NCBI GenBank assembly: GCA_963575745.1
Contig: CAUYUJ010014319.1
Span: forward strand, 85,001-149,000
Direction of reading: 5' to 3'
Length of the DNA: 64,000 nt
Origin: Prorocentrum cordatum
Lineage: Eukaryota > Sar > Dinophyceae > Prorocentrales > Prorocentraceae
The position numbers were made by a program, and so were the translations under genes. This document shows, piece after piece, positions 1 through 11,225 of this stretch; positions within the stretch are counted from its first letter, which is position 1; every line of letters begins with the position of its first letter. The notes beneath the pieces were generated by a model, which was given only the letters and a program-made list of their open reading frames with translations, made no database searches and was not told the origin of the DNA.

Positions 1-803
1 CCAAGGGGGTCGAAGGCCTCTCCAGGGGCTCGGGCTGCGCTAACGCAAGGCAGGCTGGGCGGTAAAAAAGCGCCAGGGCGACGCGCGCCCTAGCCCGCTC
101 TTGCGCGCGCAGGATGATGCCCAAAAGGGGAACGCTGTGCGCGCTGTTGCTTCCGGGGCGACTGGCGTGCTAAACTGCGTAGACAAGATTGGCTACGCAC
201 TGCTAGTTGTTAGCCAGAACTACCTCCAACCCTGCCCCCCCTGTGCCCCACCGAGAATGAGACGACTGGGACGAGGGCGAGGGCCCCGCCCCCGACGGTG
301 GGGGGGGGCGGCGGGGGGCGGTTCACTGAATGCTGGCTGGGGGGGGGGGCAGCTTCAACCCATTGCCGTCGGCGCGTTTGCCCCCCCCCCCCCCCCCATC
401 GGGCCGCCCCCTCTTCGCACGCCTCAGCGAGGGTGTCCTCGCTTTCGAGGGCCAAGATTTGCAGCGCAAGAGGTTCTGCAAGCCCGTCTTCGCCTCGGGC
501 CGGCAGCAAGACAAAACTGAACTGTTGTAACGACGCCGCCAGCCACTGGCAAATCAGCCCCGCCTGAACCTCGGCGTGGCCAGATGAGCCTCCGAGCCCA
601 GCACCGCCCCCACCTCCGCCCCCACCTCCTCCGCCACCTCCGCCCCCGTAGGGCCCGCCAGGGGGCAGCAGGGCACGCGGCGCGACGGGCCCGAAACGCG
701 GCGACGGCGGGCCGCCGCCGCCGCCGCCGTCGCCAGGATCCTCAGCGGCGGCGCCGACATCTTCGGGCAGGAAGTGCGCCATCGAATATGCGTCGGCGCG
801 CAG
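1..803. other. GC-rich leader region, no clear gene
   Basis: This stretch is dominated by C and G homopolymers (for example 298-350 and 379-400) and by GCC/CCG-type trinucleotides near 600-740. Minus-strand frames are open here and one, near 430-560, reads like ordinary protein, so the tail of the decayed coding region that follows may reach into it. Nothing can be assigned. Homopolymer runs make frame calls unreliable. Confidence 0.4.
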
Positions 804-3455
804 CTAGTCGGGGCGAATGCGAGCGGGCCGCCCCAGCCGACAAGGCTGCGAAGCGAATGATGTTCGGGTGATCGACGCAGAAGACTTCCACGTTTGACGG
901 ACATCAATATCGCGCGCAATGGACAACTCATCCACATCTTCGAGGTTTTGGTCGATCCGAACTGAACTGGCGATCCAGGGCCACTCGGATGCGTTGGCGC
1001 GCCTGGCTATCTGCGAGCCCATGGCGCGGGGCCTTTCGCACGCGCAATCGCCAGTGGGCACCCGCCGCAAACTGAAAACTTCGGCGGCCAACTCGGGAAG
1101 CACCCCGCTAACGTCATCCCCCAGAACACCAACTCGGGTCCGCAACAAGCTGCCAGGCACCATGACCCCCCTCGACACCCGACGGCGCTGGCGCGCGGGC
1201 TCATGCCCCCACTGCCCCACGCGTATATCTCGAATTCCTGGCCCATGCAACTGAGCGAGCTGATGCGGAATCCTGTCCAGGTACTTCAGCTTGCGCCTGG
1301 CTAATGCTTCGACCATCCGAACACAGCCCTGGACGCCGCTCGCAACTCGGCCAGGAGGGCCCATCGCAGACCCGCCCCACCCGCTGACCTCAGCGACTCC
1401 AGCTCGAAGGGGATGCGTCGCGCACTGGCGAGCCTCTGGCAGCCGACGCCACTTGAATGGACAGCGCGAAGCCTCGCCGCCATCTGGCACATGGCACGAG
1501 CACCTTGGGCCCCAGGACAGCAAGTGGCGCAGCCAAGCGCAAAACCACTTCACAGAGCCAAACAACTTGCTCCACTTCTCGGACCTCAACGCCACCGTTA
1601 TATTTCACAAACCCCTTGTCTTTGCGATTGATCAATAGCTGCGGGTCCCACGATGCAATCAAAGTGCCCATGCCAGCGCCCAGCTCCTCACGGCGCCAAC
1701 GCAACGCCTGCCATCTCTAGCGCGCAACACTTGGGAACCCCATGGACTGCGCAATTGAAGCTGCCCCCGCCTTCCTAGATGAGGCCAGCTTTCGGAAGGA
1801 AGACGTTGAATGGGCTGTTGTCGCACCCGATGAACAATTGTTCTGGCGCCTTTGACCTAAACGGCGAGCCGCGCGAGCGGCGAAAGACCGCTGCGAAGCA
1901 ATAGATCCCACGAGCGGCGCCACTGTGATTCTCAAGACACCTCGGACATAAGTGCCACTGTCTCTTCCAATCGTTGCCGGCTGCACTTTCGATCGAGCAG
2001 CTCGTAGAAAGCACCGAGCATGCCACCCATCTTCGGGATGAGCCCCTCAGCGCCGATCGCGCAAAGCCGAGCGACTCGATCGAGGGGCCGAACACCAAGA
2101 GCAGATGCCAAAGTGTTGTTATCGTTTTTCCCACCTTGTCGACGAACTCCTTTCCCAACTGCACGCGTGTCATCACCTCGCGAATGCATTGGCCCCCAGC
2201 CCAGATATCCACCGCCGACGCGTGCAGCTCCAGACCCCGTCTCTGAGGACTCGCGTCGATGAAAAGGCTCGTTGATAAAGTTGGCGGGCACAGTCTCACA
2301 TATTCCTTTGAACAATCTACGAGTCATCCGCATGGCCAGTATGTCAAGTCGGACGCGGGCCATTCTCAAAACTTCATGAGACAGCGCACGAACACCATCG
2401 AACACGTCGTCCATTTGAACACTGGTAGACTTGACAATAGACGCTCGAATACACGCGCAGCGGCATGGATATGTTTGATTTGATTGGCACGCTTTGATGT
2501 CGTCACCCGCTCGATGAGAAACCTCGCATCCATCGCCGCGTCCTGCACAATGTCGGCGGCTGCCTGCGCAAAAAACGCATGGTGCGCAAAAAGACATAGC
2601 GACAGCAGTGCGAAACTGTCGGTAAAACTGAAAGCTTTCTGACATCTGCTCGCATAGGCTCTCGCAACACGTTGCCTTCATTGGACCCTGCAGCGAGCGG
2701 AACACAATGAAATACAGTGTACGCACCGAGCGCAACTTGAGAAGCAAAAGCAGGCGCAAGCTTGCACACGGTGAACAATGCACACCCAGGCGCACACGCC
2801 AAAAGCTCGCGAACGAATCCAAAGCCACCAGCAAACCCACGAAGCTGACAGTTTGAAACGCCTCGTTGACCACAGCGGTCGATCACGCGTTGCAGATATG
2901 CGGCAACGGCTGATGGATCTTCAAACCGGATGCGGTCCATGCAGTATAATAGATGAACCCAAAAATACAATAGTGGCCTGAGACCAGGGTCGAATAGGAC
3001 TTGCTCAAAACATTATCCACCGGCCGGGTTGGCTCACCACTCAGAACTTCGTGCCTGTACTGCACCGCTCCGATGATGTGTTCATCAGGTGGGACGTCGA
3101 ACGTTCTATCTTCCGGCTTGAACGACGTAGACCACCAGACAACTCCTGAAACGACAATCAGCACTACACGGGCTGGGCCAACAGTGTTACATAGTTGCCG
3201 CCGTCGGCGGCGTCTGAACCGAGGAGGACAGTCACCGCAGTCATCGCCAACAATTGTCATAGCTTCTTCTAGTGGGGAACCTGCGCCGTCGCCAACAATT
3301 TCCATCTGGAAGGCGCCGAGGTCTCTCAGCACGAACAAACACCAGGGTACGGTATCAGACAAGATCGAGCTAGATGGCAAACATAGTATGACATGCACAA
3401 CGTCTTGACCTACAGGTGCCATGCTCTCGACCGTAGTGCTCACGACCAGTTTCAC
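804..3455 (-). pseudogene. decayed, frame-shifted coding region of unknown function
   Basis: Reading the minus strand from 3455 down to 804, protein-like sequence continues but jumps between all three frames (roughly 3455-2950, 2970-2500, 2300-2040, 1990-1720, 1700-1400, 1595-804) with stops between the pieces. A segment near 2260-2190 contains the run SLFIDASPQRRGLELHAS, followed by a hydrophobic stretch including LWHLLLVFGPSIES near 2100. This has the feel of an uncharacterised multi-copy dinoflagellate protein, but I cannot prove the match. There is no single start, and no clean GT..AG borders that would explain every frame change, so a decayed gene is more likely than a spliced one. Function unknown. 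Confidence 0.4.
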
Positions 3456-3957
3456 AAGCTAGCAGAGCCAATTCTCATCAAGACGCCCCTCGCTTGCCGA
3501 CGAACCGCGTCCTAGCGATACGCTGCTTCTTGGCTTAGCAGCCAGCGAGCAGCGTCTCGAGAGGGCCTGTTTAACTTAATATATGCGAGAGGCGTCTCGA
3601 TGGGAACTGCTTCTGATAGCCTCGAGCTCCTACTTGAGTGGTTCAGCGTGTGTTATCGCTACGCAGTTTCTGTGTTCCTTGTACTTCGGCTCTCAAATAA
3701 GACACTCTCCTCGCCCTTGTCCTCCTCTCCTCTCCTCCTCCTTGTCTCCTCTTTCACTCCCTAAGATATATGCATTACGTTCCTCCTATGTATGTCCTCT
3801 CTGCCCAGTCTCTGCCTCATCAGGTCCAACAGTGCCCTGCGCAGGCCCTTGATGATTCATTTTGGGACTACGCCGAACCATGATGAACCATGGCGCGACT
3901 CCCGAGGGGCCTGATTAGGCCCAAGTGGCTTTTTATCTCAAGGGAGCTTTGAGGGAG

Positions 3958-4062
3958 AGTGGACTCCAACATCGTTGATGAGACTTGGGTTTGCACTGGT
4001 CCTCCTCCTCCTCATCCTCCTTCTTTTGCTCCTCCCCCGACTCCTCCTCCATCCCCCCCCAT
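3958..4062 (+). repeat. family D 3' end motif followed by (CTC)n (array unit 1)
   Basis: The motif GTGGACTCCAACATCGTTGA, then a GAGACTTGGGTTTGCACTGG-like run, leads straight into TCC/CTC trinucleotides. The same ending occurs in units 2 (7430) and 3 (11121) and at the ends of two larger dispersed repeats at about 51670 and 58395. It looks like the 3' terminus of a dispersed retroposon with a (TCC)n tail. Confidence 0.6.
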
Positions 4063-4249
4063 CTTGGGGCACGACGTCTTATCCAACCCTTTATTCCACG
4101 TCGTTCTCCTCCACTCCCTGATCAGAGCAACTCGCCCGGTCATCGTTTCTGGATGGACTAGTGAGGTTTCGCGAAGCGTCTAGAATTTCGAAAGCACGTG
4201 CAAAGTACAATGGTTGGCGGTTGATGTTGTGGACTGGGTGTCTGGTGTA

Positions 4250-4252
4250 TAA

Positions 4253-4301
<49 letters not shown>

Positions 4302-4312
4302 GTGCATGTGCA

Positions 4313-4343
<31 letters not shown>

Positions 4344-4422
4344 GTGTACGTGTATGTGTATGTATATAAACATATAGAAATATACATATGTAATACATAT
4401 ATATATATATGTGTGTGTGCAT
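4250..4422 (+). repeat. TGTATG hexanucleotide microsatellite (unit 1)
   Basis: About 17 copies of TGTATG with a few TGCATG and ACGTG variants, followed by TATA/TG dinucleotides to 4422. The matching sites in units 2 (7915-7990) and 3 (11610-11715) hold only short TATATA/TGTG runs, so the hexanucleotide expansion is private to unit 1. Confidence 0.9.
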
Positions 4423-5348
4423 GTGTTCTCCTCGCCCTGATCCTCATCATCTCGCGCCTCGGATTGTCCTCATCCCTTCTTCCTCCCATTCCTCCTCCTC
4501 CCTCTCCCCAGCGCCTCGAAGCTATGGGCAGTGCCACCGCGTGTCTGGCAGAACACTCGCCGCCTAGCGAAAACGACGGTCAACAGCGACAGGGCACTGC
4601 GAATGCCAATGTCGAGGAGCGGGCGCAGAGCTTCTCGGTCGACTCGTCTTGGCGGGCGTTCCTTGGCGGCGCGTAGCCGGGGGTGGGGGGAGGGGGGAAG
4701 GCTTCTTAGAACGAGGCTGCTTCTGAGAAGGTGCCAGCCTTATATCTATAGCTAAGGCCCACGTCTTCTGAGAAGCCAGGTGCTCTTCAGAAGCCTCCCC
4801 TCCCTCCCCTAACCCCCTCTGCGCCTGGCCGAGTCTGGGCGGGTGTTCTCTCGACGCCCGGCACTCCTAAACGGCCCTGCCGGCTCACGACAGCGCATCT
4901 GCTCGCATGGATGGGCCGGCGCAGCCGCGCGCGCCCCCCCCCCCCCCTGACCCATCTCTGCTCCATCCTTACAGAGAGGACGAGCGACAGCACAGGCGTG
5001 AGCTTCCGGATGTCCGCGCGGAGCCGTTGGGGTCGGCGAGGGGCCCCCATAAACCGTCGTGGGCCTCCGAGAGCGCGCAGGCCGTTCGACGTCGACCGAT
5101 GCCGGGCCACTGGCGGCGCTCAGCCTGGAACGCGAACGCGCGCCGGGGGCCACCGCCGCGCCAGCGCGGCGCGAACCTGCCGTGCGCACGGCTTCTGGCA
5201 CGCCGTGCGTGATGCTATATTTTATCTCATGCACAAAAGACAAAAGTGCCGTCGCGCTGGCCACTCCCGAAGTGCCATGAAGCACCAGACAGCGGTCGGG
5301 CTCGCCAATCACCCTGGAAGAACATTGAAGCAAGCGCTGTACATAATA

Positions 5349-6368
5349 CTACGCGAACGTTCCCGCTGCGGTCGAGGCTGCCGTGGAGTCACCGTTGAAC
5401 TGGTCGGCGGGCGAGCTCTGCAGGTTCATCAGCTCCACGCACTCGGCCGAGGGCGTGCTCACGTCGCTGTGGTCGTCTTCGCCCAGAAGACCTCCGACAG
5501 CAAACCTAGCTCGCCCTAAGTGCTTCACGTACACGTTGAAGTATGACACACCGCCGTCTGTATGCCCGCGAACGATCTTCAGCTCGACCTGACCAAAAAC
5601 AATCCACTTCGGAACCTCGACATCATTCTGCGACACGCTGTAATGATACCCTCCGGCTTGCGTTGAATCTGCCCACGACCCGGTCACGTTCAAGTCTTGG
5701 AAGTACATCTCTGCGCACTGTCTACCCAGTCGGCGCGCGTCGGCCTGCACGCGAAGCAATGCTTTCTCGGCGCGCTCCCCACGAGGGATATTGATTAGAA
5801 CGTGCCTGCCTGGCTTCAGCAGATCGAATCGCTCGCCATGTACATTCTGAAGATGGGGGTCGCCGACAGCCGAACTCGACCCCGCCAGTGGGGGCGTTGG
5901 CGCTGGCGTCGGCGACGCCGTCGGACTGGGCGTCGGTGCCGGTGTTGGCGCGGGCGTAGGCGCTGGCGTTGGCGCTGGCGTCGGCGACGCCGTCGGGCTG
6001 GGCGTCGCATCCTTCATATACCCGGTCCAGTCTCCTTTCCAGACCAGCGCAGCCCCTGCTCCACCACAGTACTGCGCGCAACCGCCTGCCCAAGTAGGGT
6101 GCACGTTGAAGCCCAGGCACGAAGTCTGCGAGCTGCAATACGTGGCAGCTTCTGATTCGGTTGCCGGGCATCCAGGGCCGCCGTCGAACAGCGTGAGCCC
6201 CACGTCCGCCTCCCCAACGCACCAGTACCCACCGTGCGGACCAGAGTATCCGGATATGGTGTCCCACGCCGCCGACGCATTCGCAGCAGAACCTGCCCTG
6301 ATAGAAATAGCGGTGGCCACGGCATGCGCCAGCAACCGCAACATGCTGGGGGCCTTCAGGGCTGCCAT
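5349..6368 (-). CDS. secreted Cys-rich / VWD-like domain protein, array copy 1
   Basis: An intact 339-residue protein. Residues 1-32 look like a signal peptide (LLAHAVATAISI core, Ala-rich cleavage site). Residues 36-118 carry six cysteines (50, 67, 78, 84, 97, 101), resembling a PAN/apple-type fold. Residues 122-160 are a Thr-Pro-Ala-Pro linker, probably glycosylated. From 169 the run GDPHLQNVHGERFDL is the classic opening of a von Willebrand factor D-like domain, with further cysteines at 218 and 310. It is probably exported and binds proteins or glycans at the cell surface; a specific role is unknown. Compared with copies 2 and 3 it differs only in the last 100 or so residues (V245, N248, V252, R288, M314, G326). 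The ATG at 6368 is chosen because an AG acceptor sits one base upstream. No intron is needed. Confidence 0.88.
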   Translation of the reverse strand: MAALKAPSMLRLLAHAVATAISIRAGSAANASAAWDTISGYSGPHGGYWCVGEADVGLTLFDGGPGCPATESEAATYCSSQTSCLGFNVHPTWAGGCAQYCGGAGAALVWKGDWTGYMKDATPSPTASPTPAPTPAPTPAPTPAPTPSPTASPTPAPTPPLAGSSSAVGDPHLQNVHGERFDLLKPGRHVLINIPRGERAEKALLRVQADARRLGRQCAEMYFQDLNVTGSWADSTQAGGYHYSVSQNDVEVPKWIVFGQVELKIVRGHTDGGVSYFNVYVKHLGRARFAVGGLLGEDDHSDVSTPSAECVELMNLQSSPADQFNGDSTAASTAAGTFA

Positions 6369-6395
6369 CCTAGAACAAAAGGGACAAATGTATCA
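6369..6395 (-). promoter_or_regulatory. candidate (trans-)splice acceptor, copy 1
   Basis: Read on the minus strand, a pyrimidine-rich run TTTGTCCCTTTTGTTCTAG ends one base before the ATG. This is a good 3' splice site and, with no upstream exon visible, fits spliced-leader addition, which is general for dinoflagellate mRNAs. It would leave a 5' UTR of little more than the leader itself. Confidence 0.5.
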
Positions 6396-6535
6396 AACTA
6401 TCGCGTGCAGTTGCGGAACACAAGCAGAGCAGGTAGGTTGTTAGTGTGCTCTTCTGGGGGGCAGCCTGTTGCCTTAAGCCAGACTTGCAACGGAGGGCAC
6501 ACCATAAATGATCGAGCATTCCAGGATGAGTCAGC

Positions 6536-6770
6536 ACCGACTCGGGAAATCGGATCGAATCGGAATGCGCACGCGTCAGATCGGCCGGCTTCGGCATGGA
6601 ATCGAAATCGAATCGGATGCACAACGACACTTTTCTATTCATCGGGTCGCATCGCGTCCTCGGAATATCGGAGTCGAATCGGATCGAGCTGGCTGGACTC
6701 GAGATTGGATCCGATCGATCGGATCGAAAGGGACCGTGCGTTTTCCAGTCTCGAAGCTCCCCAGAGGCTC
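6536..6770. repeat. degenerate GAATCGGATCG cluster upstream of the array gene
   Basis: Many overlapping variants of ATCGGATCGAATCGG lie 170-400 bases upstream of the copy 1 start. The same cluster recurs at 10227-10460 and 13946-14180, and a shorter one outside the array at about 16930-17000. It could be a decayed short tandem repeat or a binding-site cluster in the array promoter. Confidence 0.6.
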
Positions 6771-7429
6771 TCGGTCCTGCCGTTCGTTTGGATGCCATGT
6801 TATGGGATGTCTCCTGCGGGCCCCGCGGCCCAAAAAGGGCCCCGCCCTGATGGTGCTCAGCCTTGCGAACTTCCGCGCCGGCGTCGCCGCCGCGTCGAGG
6901 CGACGCGAATCGCCCAGAGGTCCTTCTGCAGGCCCCAGCAGGCACGCAGAGGGAGGTGTCCAGAGATCCCCGGAGGCCTCCCAAGCCCTCTGGAGACCCA
7001 GAGAAGACATCACAGTCGCAGCAGACTCGAGAGGGCCTGGTTAACTTCATATATGCGAGAGGCGTCTCGATGGGAACTGTTTCTGATAGCCTCGAGCTCC
7101 TGCTTGAGTGGCTTAGCGTGTGTTATCGCTACGCAGTTTCTGTGATCCTCGTACTTCGGCTCTCAAATAAGACACTCTCCTCGCCCTTGTCCTCCTCTCC
7201 TCTCCTCCCCCTTGTCCCCTCTCTCACCCCCTAAGATACATGCATTACGTTCCTCCTATGTATGTCCTCTCTGCCCAGTCTCTGCCTCATCAGGTCCAAC
7301 AGTGCCCTGCGCAGGCCCTTGATGATTCATTTTGGAACTACGCCGAACCATGATGAACCATGGCGCGACTCCCGAGGGGCCTGATTAGGCCCAAGTGGCT
7401 GTCTATCTAGAGGGAGCTTTGAGGGAGAG

Positions 7430-7535
7430 TGGACTCCAACATCGTTGATGAGACTTGGGTTTGCACTGGTCCTCCTCCTCATCCTCCTTCTTTTGCTCCT
7501 CCCCCGATTCCTCCTCCATCCCCCCCCCATCTTGG
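7430..7535 (+). repeat. family D 3' end motif followed by (CTC)n (array unit 2)
   Basis: Equivalent of the 3958-4062 feature, with the same ACTCCAACATCGTTGATGAG core followed by a TCC/CTC patch. Confidence 0.6.
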
Positions 7536-8768
7536 GGCACGACGTCTTATCCAACCTTCTATTACACTTCGTTCTCCTCCACTCCCTGATCAGAGCAACT
7601 CGCCCGGTCATCGTTTCTGGATGGACTAGTGAGGTTCCGCGAAGCGTCTAGAATTTCGAAAGCACGTGCAAAGTACAATGGTTGGTGGTTGATGTTGTGG
7701 ATTGGGTGTCTGGTGTAGAGTGTTGCCCTTAGGTGGTTGGCGTTGTGTGCTTGGTGCCTGGGCGCAGTCCTGTCGAATCTGACCCGTCGTGGGGTTTGGG
7801 AGTGAAACGCTTCATTGGGTCATTGGGATATGACCCTTTCTCATCTTCGCTCTCACCCTTCAACCCAGCCCCCGCCTCATGCTCATCCTTCACCCTCAAG
7901 CTCCGCCCTCATAAATGTGTATGCGTATATATAAACACATATATATGTGTATATACATATGTAATATATATATATATATATATGTGTGTATGTGCATGTG
8001 TACTCCTCACCATGATCCTCATTATCTCGCGCCTCGGATTATCCTCATCCCTTCTTCCTCCCATTCCTCCTCCTCCTTCTCCCCAGCGCCTCGAAGCTAT
8101 GGGCAGTGCCACCGCGTGTCTGGCAGAACACTCGCCGACTAGCGAAAACGACGGTCAACAGCGACAGGGCACTGCGAATGCCAATGTCGACGAGCGGGTG
8201 CAGAGCTTCTCGGTCGACTCGTCTTGGCGGGCGTTCCTTGGCGGCGCGTAGCAGGGGGTGGGGGGAGGGGGGAAGGCTTCTTAGAACGAGGCTGCTTGTA
8301 AGAAGGTGCCAGCCTTATATCTATAGCTACGGCCCACGTCTTCTGAGAAGCCAGGTGCTCTTCAGAAGCCTCCCCTCCCTCCCCTACCTACCCCCTCTGC
8401 GCCTGGCCGAGTCTGGGCGGGTGCTCTCTCGACGCCTGGTGCTCCTAAACGGCCCTGCCAGCTCACGACAGCGCATCTGCTCACGACAGCGCATCTGCTC
8501 GCATCTGCTCCGCTCCATCCTCAGAAAGGACGAGCGACAGCACAGGCGTGAGCCTCCGGATGTCCGCGCGGAGTCCTTTGGGTCGGCGATGGGCCCCCGA
8601 ACCGTCGTGGGCCTCCGAGGCGCGCAGGCCGTCCGACGTCGACCGATGCCGGGCCACTGGCGGCGCTCAGCCTGGAACGCGCGCGCGCGCCGGGGGCCAC
8701 CGCCGCGCCAGCGCGGCGGGAGCCTGCCGTGCGCACGGCTTCTGGCACGCCGTGCTTGATGCCATATC

Positions 8769-8931
8769 TTATCTCATGCGCAAAGATGTAGATGTGAGTC
8801 TCGCTGTTGATGTTGATGCAGGTGTAGATGTTAATGTAGCTGTCGGTGTAGATGTAGATGTTGCTTTCCTAGATGCTCCAACTCCTAGGTAGGGTCGCAC
8901 TGGGATAATATTTTATCTCATGCACAAAAGA
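8769..8931 (+). repeat. GATGTAGATGT-rich insertion bounded by direct repeats (unit 2)
   Basis: The run TTATCTCATGCGCAAAGA at 8769 recurs as TTATCTCATGCACAAAAGA at 8913, 144 bases later. Between them lie repeated GATGTAGATGT-like words. Unit 1 has only one copy of the flanking word (5222) and no insert; unit 3 has the same arrangement (12488 and 12632). Either an insertion with an 18-base target duplication or a segmental duplication. Confidence 0.75.
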
Positions 8932-9039
8932 CAAAAGTGCCGTCGCGCTGGCCACTCCCGAAGTGCCATGAAGCACCAGACAGCGGTCGGGCTCGCCAAT
9001 CACCCTGGAAGAACATTGAAGCAAGCGCTGTACAGAATA

Positions 9040-10059
9040 CTACGCGAACGTTCCCGCTGCGGTCGAGGCTGCCGTGGAGTCACTGTTGAACTGGTCGGCG
9101 GGCGAGCTCTGCAGGTTCACCAGCTCCACGCACTCGGCCGAGGGCGTGCTCACGTCGCTGTGGTCGTCTTCGCCCAGAAGACCTCCGACAGCAAACCCCG
9201 CTCGCCCTAAGTGCTTCACGTACACGTTGAAGTATGACACGCCGCCGTCTGTATGCCCGCGAACGATCTTCAGCTCGACCTGACCCAAAACAATCCACTT
9301 CGGAGCCTCGACGTCACTCTGCGACAGGCTGTAATGATACCCTCCGGCTTGCGTTGAATCTGCCCACGACCCGGTCACGTTCAAGTCTTGGAAGTACATC
9401 TCTGCGCACTGTCTACCCAGTCGGCGCGCGTCGGCCTGCACGCGAAGCAATGCTTTCTCGGCGCGCTCCCCACGAGGGATATTGATTAGAACGTGCCTGC
9501 CTGGCTTCAGCAGATCGAATCGCTCGCCATGTACATTCTGAAGATGGGGGTCGCCGACCGCCGAACTCGACCCCGCCAGTGCGGGCGTTGGCGCTGGCGT
9601 CGGCGACGCCGTCGGGCTGGGCGTCGGTGCCGGTGTTGGCGCGGGCGTAGGCGCTGGCGTTGGCGCTGGCGTCGGCGACGCCGTCGGGCTGGGCGTCGCA
9701 TCCTTCATATACCCGGTCCAGTCTCCTTTCCAGACCAGCGCAGCCCCTGCTCCACCACAGTACTGCGCGCAACCGCCTGCCCAAGTAGGGTGCACGTTGA
9801 AGCCCAGGCACGAAGTCTGCGAGCTGCAATACGTGGCAGCTTCTGATTCGGTTGCCGGGCATCCAGGGCCGCCGTCGAACAGCGTGAGCCCCACGTCCGC
9901 CTCCCCAACGCACCAGTACCCACCGTGCGGACCAGAGTATCCGGATATGGTGTCCCACGCCGCCGACGCATTCGCAGCAGAACCTGCCCTGATAGAAATA
10001 GCGGTGGCCACGGCATGCGCCAGCAACCGCAACATGCTGGGGGCCTTCAGGGCTGCCAT
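9040..10059 (-). CDS. secreted Cys-rich / VWD-like domain protein, array copy 2
   Basis: A 339-residue paralogue of the copy 1 product with identical signal peptide, Cys-rich domain and Thr-Pro linker (one change, A160 for P). The VWD-like domain (GDPHLQNVHGERFDL from residue 169) differs at L245, S248, A252, L258, G288, V314 and S326. It is intact, with the same acceptor-ATG spacing upstream. The 3' flank carries the 144-bp insertion. Expression as a gene family of identical function is the simplest reading; the changes cluster in the C-terminal third, so the two ends of the gene have had different histories. Confidence 0.88.
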   Translation of the reverse strand: MAALKAPSMLRLLAHAVATAISIRAGSAANASAAWDTISGYSGPHGGYWCVGEADVGLTLFDGGPGCPATESEAATYCSSQTSCLGFNVHPTWAGGCAQYCGGAGAALVWKGDWTGYMKDATPSPTASPTPAPTPAPTPAPTPAPTPSPTASPTPAPTPALAGSSSAVGDPHLQNVHGERFDLLKPGRHVLINIPRGERAEKALLRVQADARRLGRQCAEMYFQDLNVTGSWADSTQAGGYHYSLSQSDVEAPKWIVLGQVELKIVRGHTDGGVSYFNVYVKHLGRAGFAVGGLLGEDDHSDVSTPSAECVELVNLQSSPADQFNSDSTAASTAAGTFA

Positions 10060-10086
10060 CCTAGAACAAAAGGGACAAATGTATCA
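10060..10086 (-). promoter_or_regulatory. candidate (trans-)splice acceptor, copy 2
   Basis: Identical to the copy 1 site: pyrimidine tract and CTAG one base before the ATG. Confidence 0.5.
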
Positions 10087-11120
10087 AACTATCGCGTGCA
10101 GTTGCGGAACACAAGCAGAGCAGGTAGGTTGTTAGTGTGCTCTTCTGGGGGGCAGCCTGTTGCCTTAAGCCAGACTTGCAACGGAGGGCACACCATAAAT
10201 GATCGAGCATTCCAGGATGAGTCAGCACCGACTCGGGAAATCGGATCGAATCGGAATGCGCACGCGTCAGATCGGCCGGCTTCGGCATGGAATCGAAATC
10301 GAATCGGATGCACAACGACACTTTTCTATTCATCGGGTCGCATCGCGTCCTCGGAATATCGGAGTCGAATCGGATCGAGCTGGCTGGACTCGAGATTGGA
10401 TCCGATCGATCGGATCGAAAGGGACCGTGCGTTTTCCAGTCTCGAAGCTCCCCAGAGGCTCTCGGTCCTGCCGTTCGTTTGGATGCCATGTTATGGGATG
10501 TCTCCTGCGGGCCCCGCGGCCCAAAAAGGGCCCCGCCCTGATGGTGCTCAGCCTTGCGAACTTCCGCGCCGGCGTCGCCGCCGCGTCGAGGCGACGCGAA
10601 TCGCCCAGAGGTCCTTCTGCAGGCCCCAGCAGGCACGCAGAGGGAGGTGTCCAGAGATCCCCGGAGGCCTCCCAAGCCCTCTGGAGACCCAGAGAAGACA
10701 TCACAGTCGCAGCAGACTCGAGAGGGCCTGGTTAACTTCATATATGCGAGAGGCGTCTCGATGGGAACTGTTTCTGATAGCCTCGAGCTCCTGCTTGAGT
10801 GGCTTAGCGTGTGTTATCGCTACGCAGTTTCTGTGATCCTCGTACTTCGGCTCTCAAATAAGACACTCTCCTCGCCCTTGTCCTCCTCTCCTCTCCTCCC
10901 CCTTGTCCCCTCTCTCACCCCCTAAGATACATGCATTACGTTCCTCCTATGTATGTCCTCTCTGCCCAGTCTCTGCCTCATCAGGTCCAACAGTGCCATG
11001 CGCAGGCCCTTGATGATTCATTTTGGAACTACGCCGAACCATGATGAACCATGGCGCGACTCCCGAGGGGCCTGATTAGGCCCAAGTGGCTGTCTATCTA
11101 GAGGGAGCTTTGAGGGAGAG

Positions 11121-11225
11121 TGGACTCCAATATCGTTGATGAGACTTGGGTTTGCATTGGTCCTCCTCCTCATCCTCCTTCTTTTGCTCCTCCCCCGATT
11201 CCTCCTCCATCCCCCCCCCCCATCT
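11121..11225 (+). repeat. family D 3' end motif followed by (CTC)n (array unit 3)
   Basis: Third copy of the motif (ACTCCAATATCGTTGATGAG core), again running into a CTC patch and a run of 11 C. Confidence 0.6.

Noticed and set aside
4091-4676. Frames translating the TGTATG repeat as Tyr-Val or His-Thr repeats
   Set aside because: Microsatellite translation only.
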